A stretch of DNA of 10,979 bases from JAFHCF01 sp048497495 (GCA_048497495.1 JAFHCF010000259.1:1-10979); one strand, 5' to 3'; positions 1-8,606 are shown, counted from the first letter of the stretch. Notes: generated by a model from the sequence alone, not told the origin. A program made the numbers and translations.

Positions 1-21
1 GCGCCACGGGATCCGTGGCGC
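1..21. repeat. Perfect 9-bp inverted repeat (hairpin)
   Basis: GCGCCACGG (1-9) and CCGTGGCGC (13-21) are exact reverse complements separated by GAT, so either strand can form a 9-bp stem with a 3-base loop. It lies beyond the stop of the minus-strand DUF255 gene and beside a parS-like site. It could terminate that gene or a gene ending from the left. The plus strand shows only a weak following sequence (CCCTTCG, no T run), and the minus-strand continuation is outside the window, so a terminator role is a guess. Confidence 0.5.
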
Positions 22-27
22 CCTTCG

Positions 28-43
28 TGTTTCACGTGAATCG
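28..43. promoter_or_regulatory. parS: parS-like ParB-binding site (14/16 match)
   Basis: The sequence TGTTTCACGTGAATCG matches the bacterial parS consensus TGTTTCACGTGAAACA at 14 of 16 positions. The left half and the central CACGTG are intact, and the mismatches are confined to the right arm (T for A, G for A). It lies in the non-coding stretch just past the DUF255 gene and about 7 kb from parB in the same window. It is probably a weaker ParB site. The other two parS sites here make chance similarity unlikely. Confidence 0.7.
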
Positions 44-77
44 TCGATCGAATCGGAGGCGAAGCGATCCGGCGCCC

Positions 78-2105
<2,028 letters not shown>

Positions 2106-2112
2106 GGGACGG

Positions 2113-2116
2113 CTCC
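2113..2116 (-). promoter_or_regulatory. Ribosome binding site deciding the GTG start of the DUF255 gene
   Basis: GGAG on the minus strand, 7 bases before GTG at 2105-2103. It favours this start over the far upstream ATG in the same frame, which would extend the protein across the intergenic space and into mnmE. Confidence 0.5.
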
Positions 2117-2185
2117 GATCGGTGACGGGTCTGGTGAGAGAGTAGCGCGCCGATGGCCGGAAGCGAGGGTGAGGTTTCGAGCGCG

Positions 2186-3520
2186 ATGGACACGATCTAT
2201 GCACTGTCGAGCGGCGGGGTGCCGAGCGGCGTCGCGGTGATGCGGGTGAGCGGGCCGGCCTGCCGGGCGATCCTCGCGGCAACGATCGGCGCGATCCCGC
2301 CGCCGCGCCACGCCGGCCTGCGGTCGATTCGGGACCGCAACGGTGTGGTGATCGACCAGGGCCTGGTGCTGTGGCTGCCGGGGCCTACGAGTTTCACCGG
2401 CGAGGATATGATCGAGTTCCAGGTCCACGGCAGCCGCGCCGTGGTGGCGGCGCTGGCCGATCGGCTCGGCGCCGTCCCCGGGGTGCGGATGGCGCAAGCC
2501 GGTGAGTTCACCCGACGCGCCTACCTCGCCGGGCGCATCGATCTGACCGAGGCCGAGGGACTGGCGGATCTCTTGGCGGCGGAGACCGAGGAACAGCGCC
2601 GCCAAGCGGTGGTGCAGGCCTCCGGCGGGTTACGGCGGCTCTACGGCGGATGGCGGGACCGCCTGGTGCGGATCCGGGCGCTGGTCGAGGCGGACTTCGA
2701 CTTCTCCGAGGAAGAGGACGTGCCGGGCTCGGTGAGTGAGGCGGCGTGGCGGGATGCCGACCTGTTGCGAGCGGAGATCCGCGCCCATCTCGCCGACGGC
2801 CATCGCGGCGAGCGGCTGCGGAGCGGCTATCAGGTCGTGCTGCTCGGTCGTCCCAACGCCGGCAAGTCGAGCCTGCTCAATGCGCTGGCGCGGCGCGACG
2901 TGGCGATCGTCACCGAGGAGGCCGGAACCACCCGCGACCTGATCGAGGTCCACCTCGATCTCCAGGGCTTCCCGGTGACGGTGGTCGATACGGCGGGTCT
3001 GCGCGAGGGTGGCGGCCGGGTGGAAGCCGAGGGGATGCGGCGGGCGATGGAACGGGGTCGGAGCGCCGACCTGGTGCTGTGGCTGCGGTCGGTCGACGAG
3101 ACCGATGAACCGGAGCTCGATCCGGCGGTCGGCGACGTGTCGGTCTGGATGGTCGAGACCAAGGTGGACCTGGAGGGTGAGAATCGTTTCGGAGGGATTC
3201 GATTCGAAGACGCAACGAAATCCTTCCGCATCTCCGCGCACTCGGGTTCCGGGTTGGATGAACTGGTGACTGCGATCGCCGAGGAGGCGCGTGGGTCTTG
3301 TGTCGGATCCGGGCTCGGCCCCAATCGGACGCGTCATCGCGAGCACCTGACGGCGGCGCTTTCGGAGTTGGATCGGGCGGTTGGCGAGATCTGGAAGGAG
3401 GCGGAGCTGCGATCTGAAGACCTGCGGCGGGCAGGCGACGAGATCGGGCGGATCACCGGGGCGATCGGAGTCGAGGATCTGCTCGACGTGATCTTCCGTG
3501 AGTTCTGCATCGGCAAGTGA
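2186..3520 (+). CDS. mnmE: tRNA uridine-5-carboxymethylaminomethyl(34) synthesis GTPase MnmE
   Basis: A 444-residue GTPase (also called TrmE) that with MnmG adds the (carboxymethyl)aminomethyl group at U34 of certain tRNAs, using a tetrahydrofolate one-carbon unit. Visible parts: the N-terminal folate-binding/dimerisation domain (DTIYALSSG start, GEFTRRAYLAGRIDLTEAE block near 107-125); P-loop GRPNAGKSS at 221-229 with the Asn used for potassium-dependent dimerisation; G2 TTRD at 248-251; G3 DTAG at 268-271; G4 position TKVD at 325-328; and the invariant C-terminal CIGK at 441-444 whose Cys is needed for modification. I start at ATG 2186 because family similarity begins there, with GAGG 11 bases upstream. 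An in-frame ATG at 2153 would add MAGSEGEVSSA and is possible. The G4 motif has Thr where the canonical NKxD has Asn. It heads the mnmE-mnmG-rsmG-parAB run; a 165-base gap with a parS separates it from the mnmG start. Confidence 0.97.
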   Translation: MDTIYALSSGGVPSGVAVMRVSGPACRAILAATIGAIPPPRHAGLRSIRDRNGVVIDQGLVLWLPGPTSFTGEDMIEFQVHGSRAVVAALADRLGAVPGVRMAQAGEFTRRAYLAGRIDLTEAEGLADLLAAETEEQRRQAVVQASGGLRRLYGGWRDRLVRIRALVEADFDFSEEEDVPGSVSEAAWRDADLLRAEIRAHLADGHRGERLRSGYQVVLLGRPNAGKSSLLNALARRDVAIVTEEAGTTRDLIEVHLDLQGFPVTVVDTAGLREGGGRVEAEGMRRAMERGRSADLVLWLRSVDETDEPELDPAVGDVSVWMVETKVDLEGENRFGGIRFEDATKSFRISAHSGSGLDELVTAIAEEARGSCVGSGLGPNRTRHREHLTAALSELDRAVGEIWKEAELRSEDLRRAGDEIGRITGAIGVEDLLDVIFREFCIGK

Positions 3521-3549
3521 GATGACTCGGATCGTGTCCGGATCGATTC

Positions 3550-3565
3550 TGTTTCACGTGAAACA
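3550..3565. promoter_or_regulatory. parS: Perfect parS centromere site
   Basis: TGTTTCACGTGAAACA is an exact 16/16 match to the bacterial parS consensus and a perfect palindrome. It lies in the spacer between mnmE and mnmG. ParB, encoded about 3.7 kb downstream, is expected to load here as a CTP-dependent sliding clamp and spread over neighbouring DNA. It is the strongest of the three sites in the window. Confidence 0.96.
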
Positions 3566-3587
3566 CCGGTTCGATTCCGGTTCGATT
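3566..3587 (+). repeat. 11-bp tandem direct repeat adjoining parS
   Basis: CCGGTTCGATT occurs twice in exact tandem (3566-3576 and 3577-3587), beginning at the base after the perfect parS. Similar words (GATCGATTC before parS, GATTTCG after) make the whole spacer rich in GATTCG/TTCGAT. It may be a local duplication without function, or an accessory site beside parS. I recognise no known binding motif. Confidence 0.7.
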
Positions 3588-3687
3588 TCGTTCCCTTCGT
3601 CGACGGTGCCGACTGTCGCGGCTTCGGGCTTGCATCGACGGCCATCCGGCCCCTAGGAATGCTGTGAAGAATGTGAGGCGAGCGAGC

Positions 3688-5670
3688 GTGACGGCGGCGG
3701 TGATCGGGACTTGGGACGTGGTGGTGATCGGTGGTGGCCATGCCGGCTGCGAGGCGGCGGCGGCGGCGGCGCGGGTCGGCGCCCGCACCGCCCTGGTCAC
3801 CCATTGCTTCGCCACGATCGGCGCGATGTCGTGCAATCCGGCGATCGGCGGCCTCGGCAAGGGCCATCTGGTGCGCGAGGTCGATGCGCTCGACGGTCTG
3901 ATGGGGCGCGTCACGGATGCCGCCGGCATTCAGTTCCGGATGCTCAACCGTCGCAAGGGGCCGGCGGTGCGGGGACCCCGCACCCAGGCCGATCGCCGTC
4001 TCTACGCGGCGGCGATGCAGCGCGAGATCCACGAGACGCCGGGGCTCGCAGTGATCGAGGGCGAGGTGGCGCGCCTGGTCTTCGTCGGGCGGCGGATCGC
4101 CGGCGTGGAACTCGGCGACGGTCGCGCGATCACCACCGGCGCGGTGGTGATCACCACCGGCACTTTCCTCAACGGGTTGATGCATGTCGGCGACGCGCGC
4201 ACGCCCGGGGGGCGGGTCGGCGAGCGGGCGGCGACGGAGTTGTCGGGAAGCCTGGCGGCGCTGGGCCTGCGGCTCGGGCGGCTCAAGACCGGCACGCCGG
4301 CGCGGCTCGACGGCCGGACCATCGACTGGGCGGCGATCGAATCCCAGGCGGCCGACGACGATCCGGTGCCGTTCTCGACGTTGACCGAGCGGATCGTCAA
4401 TCCGCAGATCACCTGCGGCATCACCCGGACGACACCGGAGACCCACCGGATCATTCGCGCCAATCTCCATCGCTCGGCGATGTACGGCGGCCACATCGAC
4501 AGCCGAGGGCCGCGCTACTGTCCCTCGATCGAGGACAAGATCGTCCGCTTCGGCGATCGCGACGGCCATCAGATCTTCCTGGAGCCAGAGGGGCTCGACG
4601 ACCCGACGGTCTACCCCAATGGGCTGTCGACCTCGCTGCCGGCCGATGCCCAACTCGAGATGCTGCGGTCGATCCCGGGGCTCGAGCGGGTGGAGATCTT
4701 CCGTCCGGGTTACGCGATCGAATACGATCACGTCGATCCACGCGAACTCAACCCGGCGCTGGCGGTGAAGGCGGCGGACGGGCTCTTCCTCGCCGGCCAG
4801 ATCAACGGCACGACCGGCTACGAGGAAGCGGCGGCGCAGGGGTTGGTGGCGGGGCTCAACGCCGCTCGATTCGCTTCCGGAACAGATCCGTACCGGTTCG
4901 ATCGCGGCGACGGCTATCTCGGGGTGATGATCGACGATCTGGTGACGCGGGGGATCACCGAACCCTATCGGATGTTCACGTCGCGCTCGGAGTACCGCCT
5001 GACGCTTCGCGCCGACAATGCCGATCGTCGGCTGACGCCGAAGGGCGAAACGCTCGGATTGATCGGATCGCGCCGCAGGGGGGCTTTCGCGGTGAAAGCG
5101 GCGGCGATCGCGGCGGCGACGCGATTGGCGGGCTCCCTCCATGTGACACCGACCGAGGCGGCGGGTTTCGGGATCACCATCAACCGCGACGGGGTGCGGC
5201 GGAGCGCCTTCGAACTCCTCGCCTATCCCGAGGTCACGCTGGAGCGGCTGGCGGCGATCTGGCCGGAACTCGGGGGCTTGGGCGCCGACGTCGCCGAGCA
5301 GATCGAGATCGACGCGAAATACGCCGTCTACATGCGGCGGCAGGAGGCCGACATCGGTGAACTCCGGCGCGAGGAGGAGATCGAGTTGCCGAGGGATCTC
5401 GACTTCTCGGCGATCCCCGGCCTGTCGAACGAGATCCGCCACAAGCTGGTGGAGACGGCGCCGAGCACCTTGGGGCGGGCCGGGCGGATCGACGGGATGA
5501 CGCCGGCGGCCCTGACGCTTCTCTTGGCACATGTGCGCAAGGGGCGGCGTCGGCAGACCATGGTCGAGGGGGCGGGGGTCGATCTGGTGGCGGCCGAGGG
5601 AAGCGGCGGGTTCAGGCATACCCCGAAGGGGGACGCAAACGCGGCTTCGGACATCGATTCGGAGTCGTAA
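3688..5670 (+). CDS. mnmG: tRNA uridine-5-carboxymethylaminomethyl(34) synthesis enzyme MnmG (GidA)
   Basis: A 660-residue FAD protein, partner of MnmE in building cmnm5U/nm5U at tRNA wobble uridines. The N-terminal Rossmann dinucleotide site is VVVIGGGHAGCEAA (GGGHAG at 15-20). The two conserved catalytic cysteines appear at C49 (CNPAIGG) and C278 (RYCPSIEDK), close to C47 and C277 of E. coli. The two GidA signature blocks are at about 274-284 and 369-389 (AGQINGTTGYEEAAAQG). The C-terminal helical MnmE/tRNA-binding part follows, with YRMFTSRSEYRL and AIPGLSNEIRHKL. About 38 residues after LLAHVRKGRRR extend past the usual family end and are not recognisable. I prefer GTG 3688 (GAGG 9 bases upstream). 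An in-frame GTG at 3664, preceded by AGGA, would add 8 residues using codons such as AGG and CGA that are rare in this gene. The stop is two bases before rsmG, so the two are probably co-translated. Confidence 0.97.
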   Translation: MTAAVIGTWDVVVIGGGHAGCEAAAAAARVGARTALVTHCFATIGAMSCNPAIGGLGKGHLVREVDALDGLMGRVTDAAGIQFRMLNRRKGPAVRGPRTQADRRLYAAAMQREIHETPGLAVIEGEVARLVFVGRRIAGVELGDGRAITTGAVVITTGTFLNGLMHVGDARTPGGRVGERAATELSGSLAALGLRLGRLKTGTPARLDGRTIDWAAIESQAADDDPVPFSTLTERIVNPQITCGITRTTPETHRIIRANLHRSAMYGGHIDSRGPRYCPSIEDKIVRFGDRDGHQIFLEPEGLDDPTVYPNGLSTSLPADAQLEMLRSIPGLERVEIFRPGYAIEYDHVDPRELNPALAVKAADGLFLAGQINGTTGYEEAAAQGLVAGLNAARFASGTDPYRFDRGDGYLGVMIDDLVTRGITEPYRMFTSRSEYRLTLRADNADRRLTPKGETLGLIGSRRRGAFAVKAAAIAAATRLAGSLHVTPTEAAGFGITINRDGVRRSAFELLAYPEVTLERLAAIWPELGGLGADVAEQIEIDAKYAVYMRRQEADIGELRREEEIELPRDLDFSAIPGLSNEIRHKLVETAPSTLGRAGRIDGMTPAALTLLLAHVRKGRRRQTMVEGAGVDLVAAEGSGGFRHTPKGDANAASDIDSES

Positions 5671-5672
5671 CG

Positions 5673-6335
5673 ATGAAGGGGATGACCGTGCCCGATATCG
5701 CCGATGGGCCCGAGGCGCTCACCGAGATTCTTCCCGTTTCACGTGAAACGCGCCAGCGGCTCGAAATCTACGTCGCCCTGGTGGCGAAGTGGCAGAAGAG
5801 CCAGAACCTGGTGGCGCCGAGCACGCTGCCGCAGATCTGGCGCCGGCATGTGGCCGACAGCGCCCAGGTCCATGCCCTGCTGCCGACGGCGACGCGCTGG
5901 GTCGATCTCGGCTCGGGTGCCGGATTTCCCGGGTTGGTCACCGCGATCCTTCTGGCCGAGGTTCCCGGTGCCGCCGTTCATCTCGTCGAGAGCAACAGGG
6001 GCAAGGCGGCGTTCCTCAGGACGGTGGCGCGGGAGACCGGCGCGCCGGCGATCGTGCATGCCGAGAGAATCGATTCCTTTTCCAAGGACTTCGCCGAAGC
6101 GGTCGACGGCGTGTCGGCGCGGGCGCTCGCCTCGATGGTCGATCTGTGCGGCTGGGCGGCGCCCTTCGTGGCGCGCGGAGCCGTCGCGGTTTTCCACAAA
6201 GGACAATATTTTGCGTCTGAATTGACCGAAGCCACTCTATCTTGGGATCTGGATCTGATAGAACATCAGAGCAAGACAGAACCGACGGGCCGCTTGGTCG
6301 AGGTTCGCAAGATCGTTTCACGAAATTCGTCCTGA
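5673..6335 (+). CDS. rsmG: 16S rRNA (guanine(527)-N7)-methyltransferase RsmG (GidB)
   Basis: A 220-residue SAM-dependent methyltransferase that makes m7G527 in the 530 loop of 16S rRNA; loss of this mark is known to give low-level streptomycin resistance. Visible motifs: QNLV (44-47), RHVADSAQ (58-65), the SAM-binding loop VDLGSGAGFPGL (77-88), the acidic motif LVESNRGKAAFL, SARAL (148-152) and FHKGQ (174-178). Length is typical for GidB. The ATG at 5673 has GGAG 8 bases upstream; the in-frame ATG at 5682 has AAGGGG directly against it, too close. Codons 22-26 (VSRET) contain a parS core, so this part of the protein is also centromere DNA. The 3' third is unusually AT-rich for the window and may carry the parAB promoter. 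The last codons encode VSRNSS from a degenerate relative of the parS word. Confidence 0.97.
   Translation: MKGMTVPDIADGPEALTEILPVSRETRQRLEIYVALVAKWQKSQNLVAPSTLPQIWRRHVADSAQVHALLPTATRWVDLGSGAGFPGLVTAILLAEVPGAAVHLVESNRGKAAFLRTVARETGAPAIVHAERIDSFSKDFAEAVDGVSARALASMVDLCGWAAPFVARGAVAVFHKGQYFASELTEATLSWDLDLIEHQSKTEPTGRLVEVRKIVSRNSS
5735..5750. promoter_or_regulatory. parS: parS site inside the rsmG coding sequence
   Basis: CGTTTCACGTGAAACG is a perfect 16-base palindrome whose inner 14 bases (GTTTCACGTGAAAC) match the parS consensus exactly; only the outermost pair differs (C/G for T/A). It falls in frame as codons 22-26 of rsmG, read Val-Ser-Arg-Glu-Thr. ParB coming from parB about 1.5 kb downstream should bind it. 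Confidence 0.92.
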
Positions 6336-6349
6336 CGGAGCGTCCTTTC
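6200..6349 (+). promoter_or_regulatory. AT-rich 3' end of rsmG, candidate parAB promoter region
   Basis: From about 6190 to 6275 the base composition drops sharply to AT-rich inside an otherwise very GC-rich window (runs such as CAATATTTTG and CTCTATCTTGG). A TTGACC word (6222-6227) resembles a -35 box, but no -10 with normal spacing is convincing: TATCTT at 6238-6243 is too close. Family knowledge that parAB is often transcribed from within or after gidB supports looking here. The exact promoter cannot be read from the sequence. Confidence 0.25.
6314..6329. promoter_or_regulatory. Degenerate parS-like half site upstream of parA
   Basis: CGTTTCACGAAATTCG keeps the left half of the parS palindrome (GTTTCACG) but loses the right half: 10 of 14 core positions match. 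It lies in the last codons of rsmG, 20 bases before the parA start. It could be a decayed parS or a weak ParB site for autoregulation. ParB usually needs both half sites, so function is doubtful. Confidence 0.25.
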
Positions 6350-7177
6350 ATGGCCAAGCTCGCCAAGTCGCCCCGGGTTCTCGCCCTCGCCAATCAAAAG
6401 GGCGGGGTGGGCAAGACCACGACCGCCATCAATCTCGGCACGGCGCTCGCGGCCATCGGCGAGGAGGTGCTGATCGTCGATCTCGATCCGCAGGGCAACG
6501 CCTCCACCGGCCTCGGCATCGATCGGCGCGCCCGCAAGCGCTCGACCTACGACGTGCTGGTCGGCGACAGCCCGCTCGATCAGGTGTTGATCGAAACCGC
6601 CGTGCCGCGGCTGTGGGTGGCGCCCTCGACCCTCGATCTGCTCGGGGTCGAGCTCGAGATCGCCGCGACCACGGATCGGGCCTTTCGCCTGCGCAAGGCG
6701 CTCGCCGACTATGTCGAGACGCTGCAGGAGGATCGACCGCGCTTCACCTATGTGCTGGTCGATTGTCCGCCGTCGCTGAACCTCCTGACCATCAACGCGA
6801 TGAGCGCGGCGCATTCGGTGCTGGTGCCGCTCCAGTGCGAGTTCTTCGCGCTCGAAGGCCTGTCTCAGCTCCTGTCGACGGTCGAGCAGGTCCGGGGGGC
6901 GCTCAACCCCGAGCTGACCATCCACGGCATCGTGCTGACCATGTACGACGCCCGCAACAATCTGTCGGGGCAGGTGGTGGCCGACGTGCGCCAGCACATG
7001 GGCGCGACCGTCTACGACACGATCATCCCGCGCAACGTGCGCATCTCCGAGGCACCGTCCTACGGCAAGCCGGCGCTGCTCTACGATCTCAAGTCGAGCG
7101 GCAGCCAAGCCTATCTGAAGCTCGCTTCGGAGATCATCCAGCGCGAGCGGCGGCTGAAGGCCGACGCGGCGGCATAA
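6350..7177 (+). CDS. parA: Chromosome-partitioning ATPase ParA
   Basis: A 275-residue deviant-Walker ATPase of the chromosomal ParA/Soj type. ATP-bound dimers coat the nucleoid, and ParB-parS complexes follow the receding ParA gradient, moving the origin region. Walker A is KGGVGKTT at 17-24 with the signature Lys17; Walker A' is LIVDLDPQGN at 41-50; Walker B is YVLVDCPPS at 134-142. There is no N-terminal DNA-binding extension as in plasmid type Ia ParA, which fits a chromosomal protein. ATG 6350 is chosen because GGAG (6337-6340) lies 9 bases upstream and the family N-terminus starts there; an upstream in-frame ATG at 6242 lies inside rsmG and reads unrelated residues. The gene starts 14 bases after the rsmG stop and 79 bases separate it from parB. 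Confidence 0.97.
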   Translation: MAKLAKSPRVLALANQKGGVGKTTTAINLGTALAAIGEEVLIVDLDPQGNASTGLGIDRRARKRSTYDVLVGDSPLDQVLIETAVPRLWVAPSTLDLLGVELEIAATTDRAFRLRKALADYVETLQEDRPRFTYVLVDCPPSLNLLTINAMSAAHSVLVPLQCEFFALEGLSQLLSTVEQVRGALNPELTIHGIVLTMYDARNNLSGQVVADVRQHMGATVYDTIIPRNVRISEAPSYGKPALLYDLKSSGSQAYLKLASEIIQRERRLKADAAA

Positions 7178-7256
7178 TCGAAATTCGGCTCGGCGGAAGG
7201 TCGGGCCCATCGGATCGACGGGTCGGCGGCGGCCCGCTCAGGCTCGGGAGGGCGAC

Positions 7257-8126
7257 GTGGAAGAACGCAGGCGGCTCGGACGTGGATTGGCGGCGCTCCT
7301 CGGCGACATGGCCGAACCGGAGATCACCGCGGTGGAGCGGGGCGGGTCCAAGCGGGTGCCGATCGAGATGGTGCACCCCAACCCGCGCAATCCCCGCCGC
7401 GCCTTCGGCGAGGACGATCTGGCGGATCTCGCCCAGTCGATTCGCGAAAAGGGTGTGGTCCAGCCGATCCTGGTGCGGCCGGCCAAGGGCGTGGCCAATC
7501 ACTATGAGATCATCGCCGGCGAACGCCGGTGGCGGGCCTCGCAGCGCGCCGGCCAGCACGAGATTCCGGTGCTGATCCAGGAGGCCACCGACAAGGAGGC
7601 GCTGGAACTGGCGTTGATCGAGAACGTCCAGCGCTCCGATCTCAATCCGATCGAGGAAGCCTTCGGCTACGAACAGCTGATCGCCGAGTTCGACTACACC
7701 CAGCAGGATCTCGGCCAGGTCATCGGCAAGAGCCGCAGCCATGTCGCCAACACCCTGCGCCTGCTCAAGCTGCCGGAGGCGGTCAAGGGGCACCTGCGCG
7801 AGGGTCGGCTGACGGCGGGCCATGCCCGGGCCTTGGTCGGGGCGACGGATCCGGCGGGCCTCGCCCAGAAGATCGTCGACGAGGGGCTGACGGTGCGTGA
7901 CGCCGAGGCGCTGGCCCAGGCCCCGCGTCCGGTCGACGCCCCCAAGGTCGGGCGGCCGAAGAAGGACAAGGACGCCGACACCCTGGCGCTGGAGAAGACC
8001 CTTTCGGATCGCCTCGGGCTCGCCGTGGTCATAGATCACAAGGCCGATGGGACGGGCGAACTCCGCGTTCGCTACCGCTCGCTGGAGCAACTCGACGAGG
8101 TCTGCCGGCGGCTGCAGAACGGCTGA
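7257..8126 (+). CDS. parB: Chromosome-partitioning CTPase / parS-binding protein ParB
   Basis: A 289-residue chromosomal ParB/Spo0J protein that binds parS and closes as a CTP-dependent DNA clamp, then stimulates ParA. Visible parts in order: N-terminal ParA-contact peptide LGRGLAALLG (7-16); ParB/Srx CTP-binding domain from about residue 34, with GERRWRA (88-94) and ENVQRSDLNP (122-131); helix-turn-helix region TQQDLGQVIGKSRSHVANTLRLLKLP (about 148-173) for parS recognition; a charged linker (about 222-240); and a C-terminal dimerisation domain (about 241-289). Length is typical. The GTG start has GGGAGG ending about 5 bases upstream, and the protein begins with the family's short basic N-terminus. 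Its targets are visible in this window as three parS-like sites. A hairpin terminator follows 28 bases after the stop. Confidence 0.97.
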   Translation: MEERRRLGRGLAALLGDMAEPEITAVERGGSKRVPIEMVHPNPRNPRRAFGEDDLADLAQSIREKGVVQPILVRPAKGVANHYEIIAGERRWRASQRAGQHEIPVLIQEATDKEALELALIENVQRSDLNPIEEAFGYEQLIAEFDYTQQDLGQVIGKSRSHVANTLRLLKLPEAVKGHLREGRLTAGHARALVGATDPAGLAQKIVDEGLTVRDAEALAQAPRPVDAPKVGRPKKDKDADTLALEKTLSDRLGLAVVIDHKADGTGELRVRYRSLEQLDEVCRRLQNG

Positions 8127-8153
8127 GCGGTGGTACGGGATTCGAATGTGTGG

Positions 8154-8180
8154 AAGGGCGGGTCGCGAGATCCGCCCTTT
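8154..8180 (+). terminator. Hairpin terminator after parB
   Basis: AAGGGCGG (8154-8161) pairs with CCGCCCTT (8172-8179); the stem continues inward through G-T, T-A and C-G pairs to a GCGA tetraloop (8165-8168, a stable GNRA type). This gives an 11-pair stem ending in TTT. The T tract is short, as is common in GC-rich genomes. Position, 28 bases after the parB stop, fits the end of the mnmE-parB run. Confidence 0.75.
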
Positions 8181-8297
8181 CGGCGTTCGGGGGGCGGCAT
8201 CGACCGGTTGGGGGGAAGTGTCGTGCGGAACGGCACGGGGTGCGAACCCGGGATTCGCCAATGGCGACGAGAGCCGGCCCTCGGGTTGTCGGGAGTT

Positions 8298-8369
8298 GAT
8301 CCGGCGGCCCATGGACCTCCTGTTTCCGGGGAGCGCCGATGGGTCGCCGGATCGAGCCAGGTGATGACG
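8298..8369. repeat. Palindromic REP-like intergenic element
   Basis: The arms GATCCGGCGGCCCAT (8298-8312) and ATGGGTCGCCGGATC (8339-8353) are complementary over 15 positions with one G-T wobble, around a 26-base loop. The right arm continues as GAGCCAGGTGATGACG to 8369. The overall wording (GTCATCACC...GATCC...CCCAT on the complementary strand) resembles the dispersed palindromic repeats common between genes in Alphaproteobacteria, whose translations often read VITWLDPATH or MDPRVKPEDD. Only one copy is visible here, so membership of a repeat family is an inference. Confidence 0.55.
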
Positions 8370-8606
8370 GGGGGGAGGGCGGCACCGGTCGAGCCGGAGT
8401 GGGTTCGCGGGCGACCGATTCTCATGCGGCGCCGGGTCCCCCGGTGGTCGAAATCCGACCTTTCCGTGCCGCGAGCGTCAGGTTGTTTCGGCCGCGAAAT
8501 CAATGAGCCAGGAGTCCTGATTCACGAGATGGAGGGGAACCCCCCGTCTCGATCGAACCCCGGCGGCGGAATTCGCTTCGCTCTTTCCACGCCTCACGCG
8601 ATCACC

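Larger units (their letters stand above)
8127..8606. other. Gene-free convergent region between parB and holA
   Basis: About 480 bases separate the parB stop from the holA stop, with the two genes converging. It holds the parB terminator (8154-8180) and a palindromic REP-like element (8298-8369). It also has small stems: CGTGC/GCACG near 8222-8237, CCGGG/CCCGG near 8434-8446 and CAGGA/TCCTG near 8506-8516. Open frames crossing it lack family resemblance and look like GC-rich shadows. I see no tRNA, no parS and no convincing minus-strand terminator for holA; the CAGGA/TCCTG stem followed on the minus strand by GATTTCG is only a weak candidate. Confidence 0.7.

Noticed and set aside
2153..2185. 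Earlier ATG for mnmE at 2153
   Set aside because: It adds 11 residues before the family's usual DTIYALSSG start and has only a weak GA-rich upstream stretch; kept as an alternative.
3334..5619. A 761-codon minus-strand open frame opposite mnmE/mnmG
   Set aside because: Arg/Pro/His-rich shadow of mnmG with no family resemblance.
6190..6198. TTTTCCACA, one mismatch from the DnaA box TTATCCACA
   Set aside because: It is explained by the conserved RsmG residues VFHKG; no cluster of DnaA boxes is present, so no origin is called.
8237..8260. tRNA-like T-arm (GGGTGCGAACCC)
   Set aside because: There is no matching acceptor, D or anticodon stem around it, and the loop lacks the TTCRA pattern.
8072..8503. 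Minus-strand frame containing VITWLDPATHRR
   Set aside because: This wording is a typical translation of palindromic intergenic repeats in Alphaproteobacteria, not a protein; it is recorded instead as a repeat.
8519..8530. GATTCACGAGAT as another parS
   Set aside because: Lacks the central CACGTG and both conserved arms.
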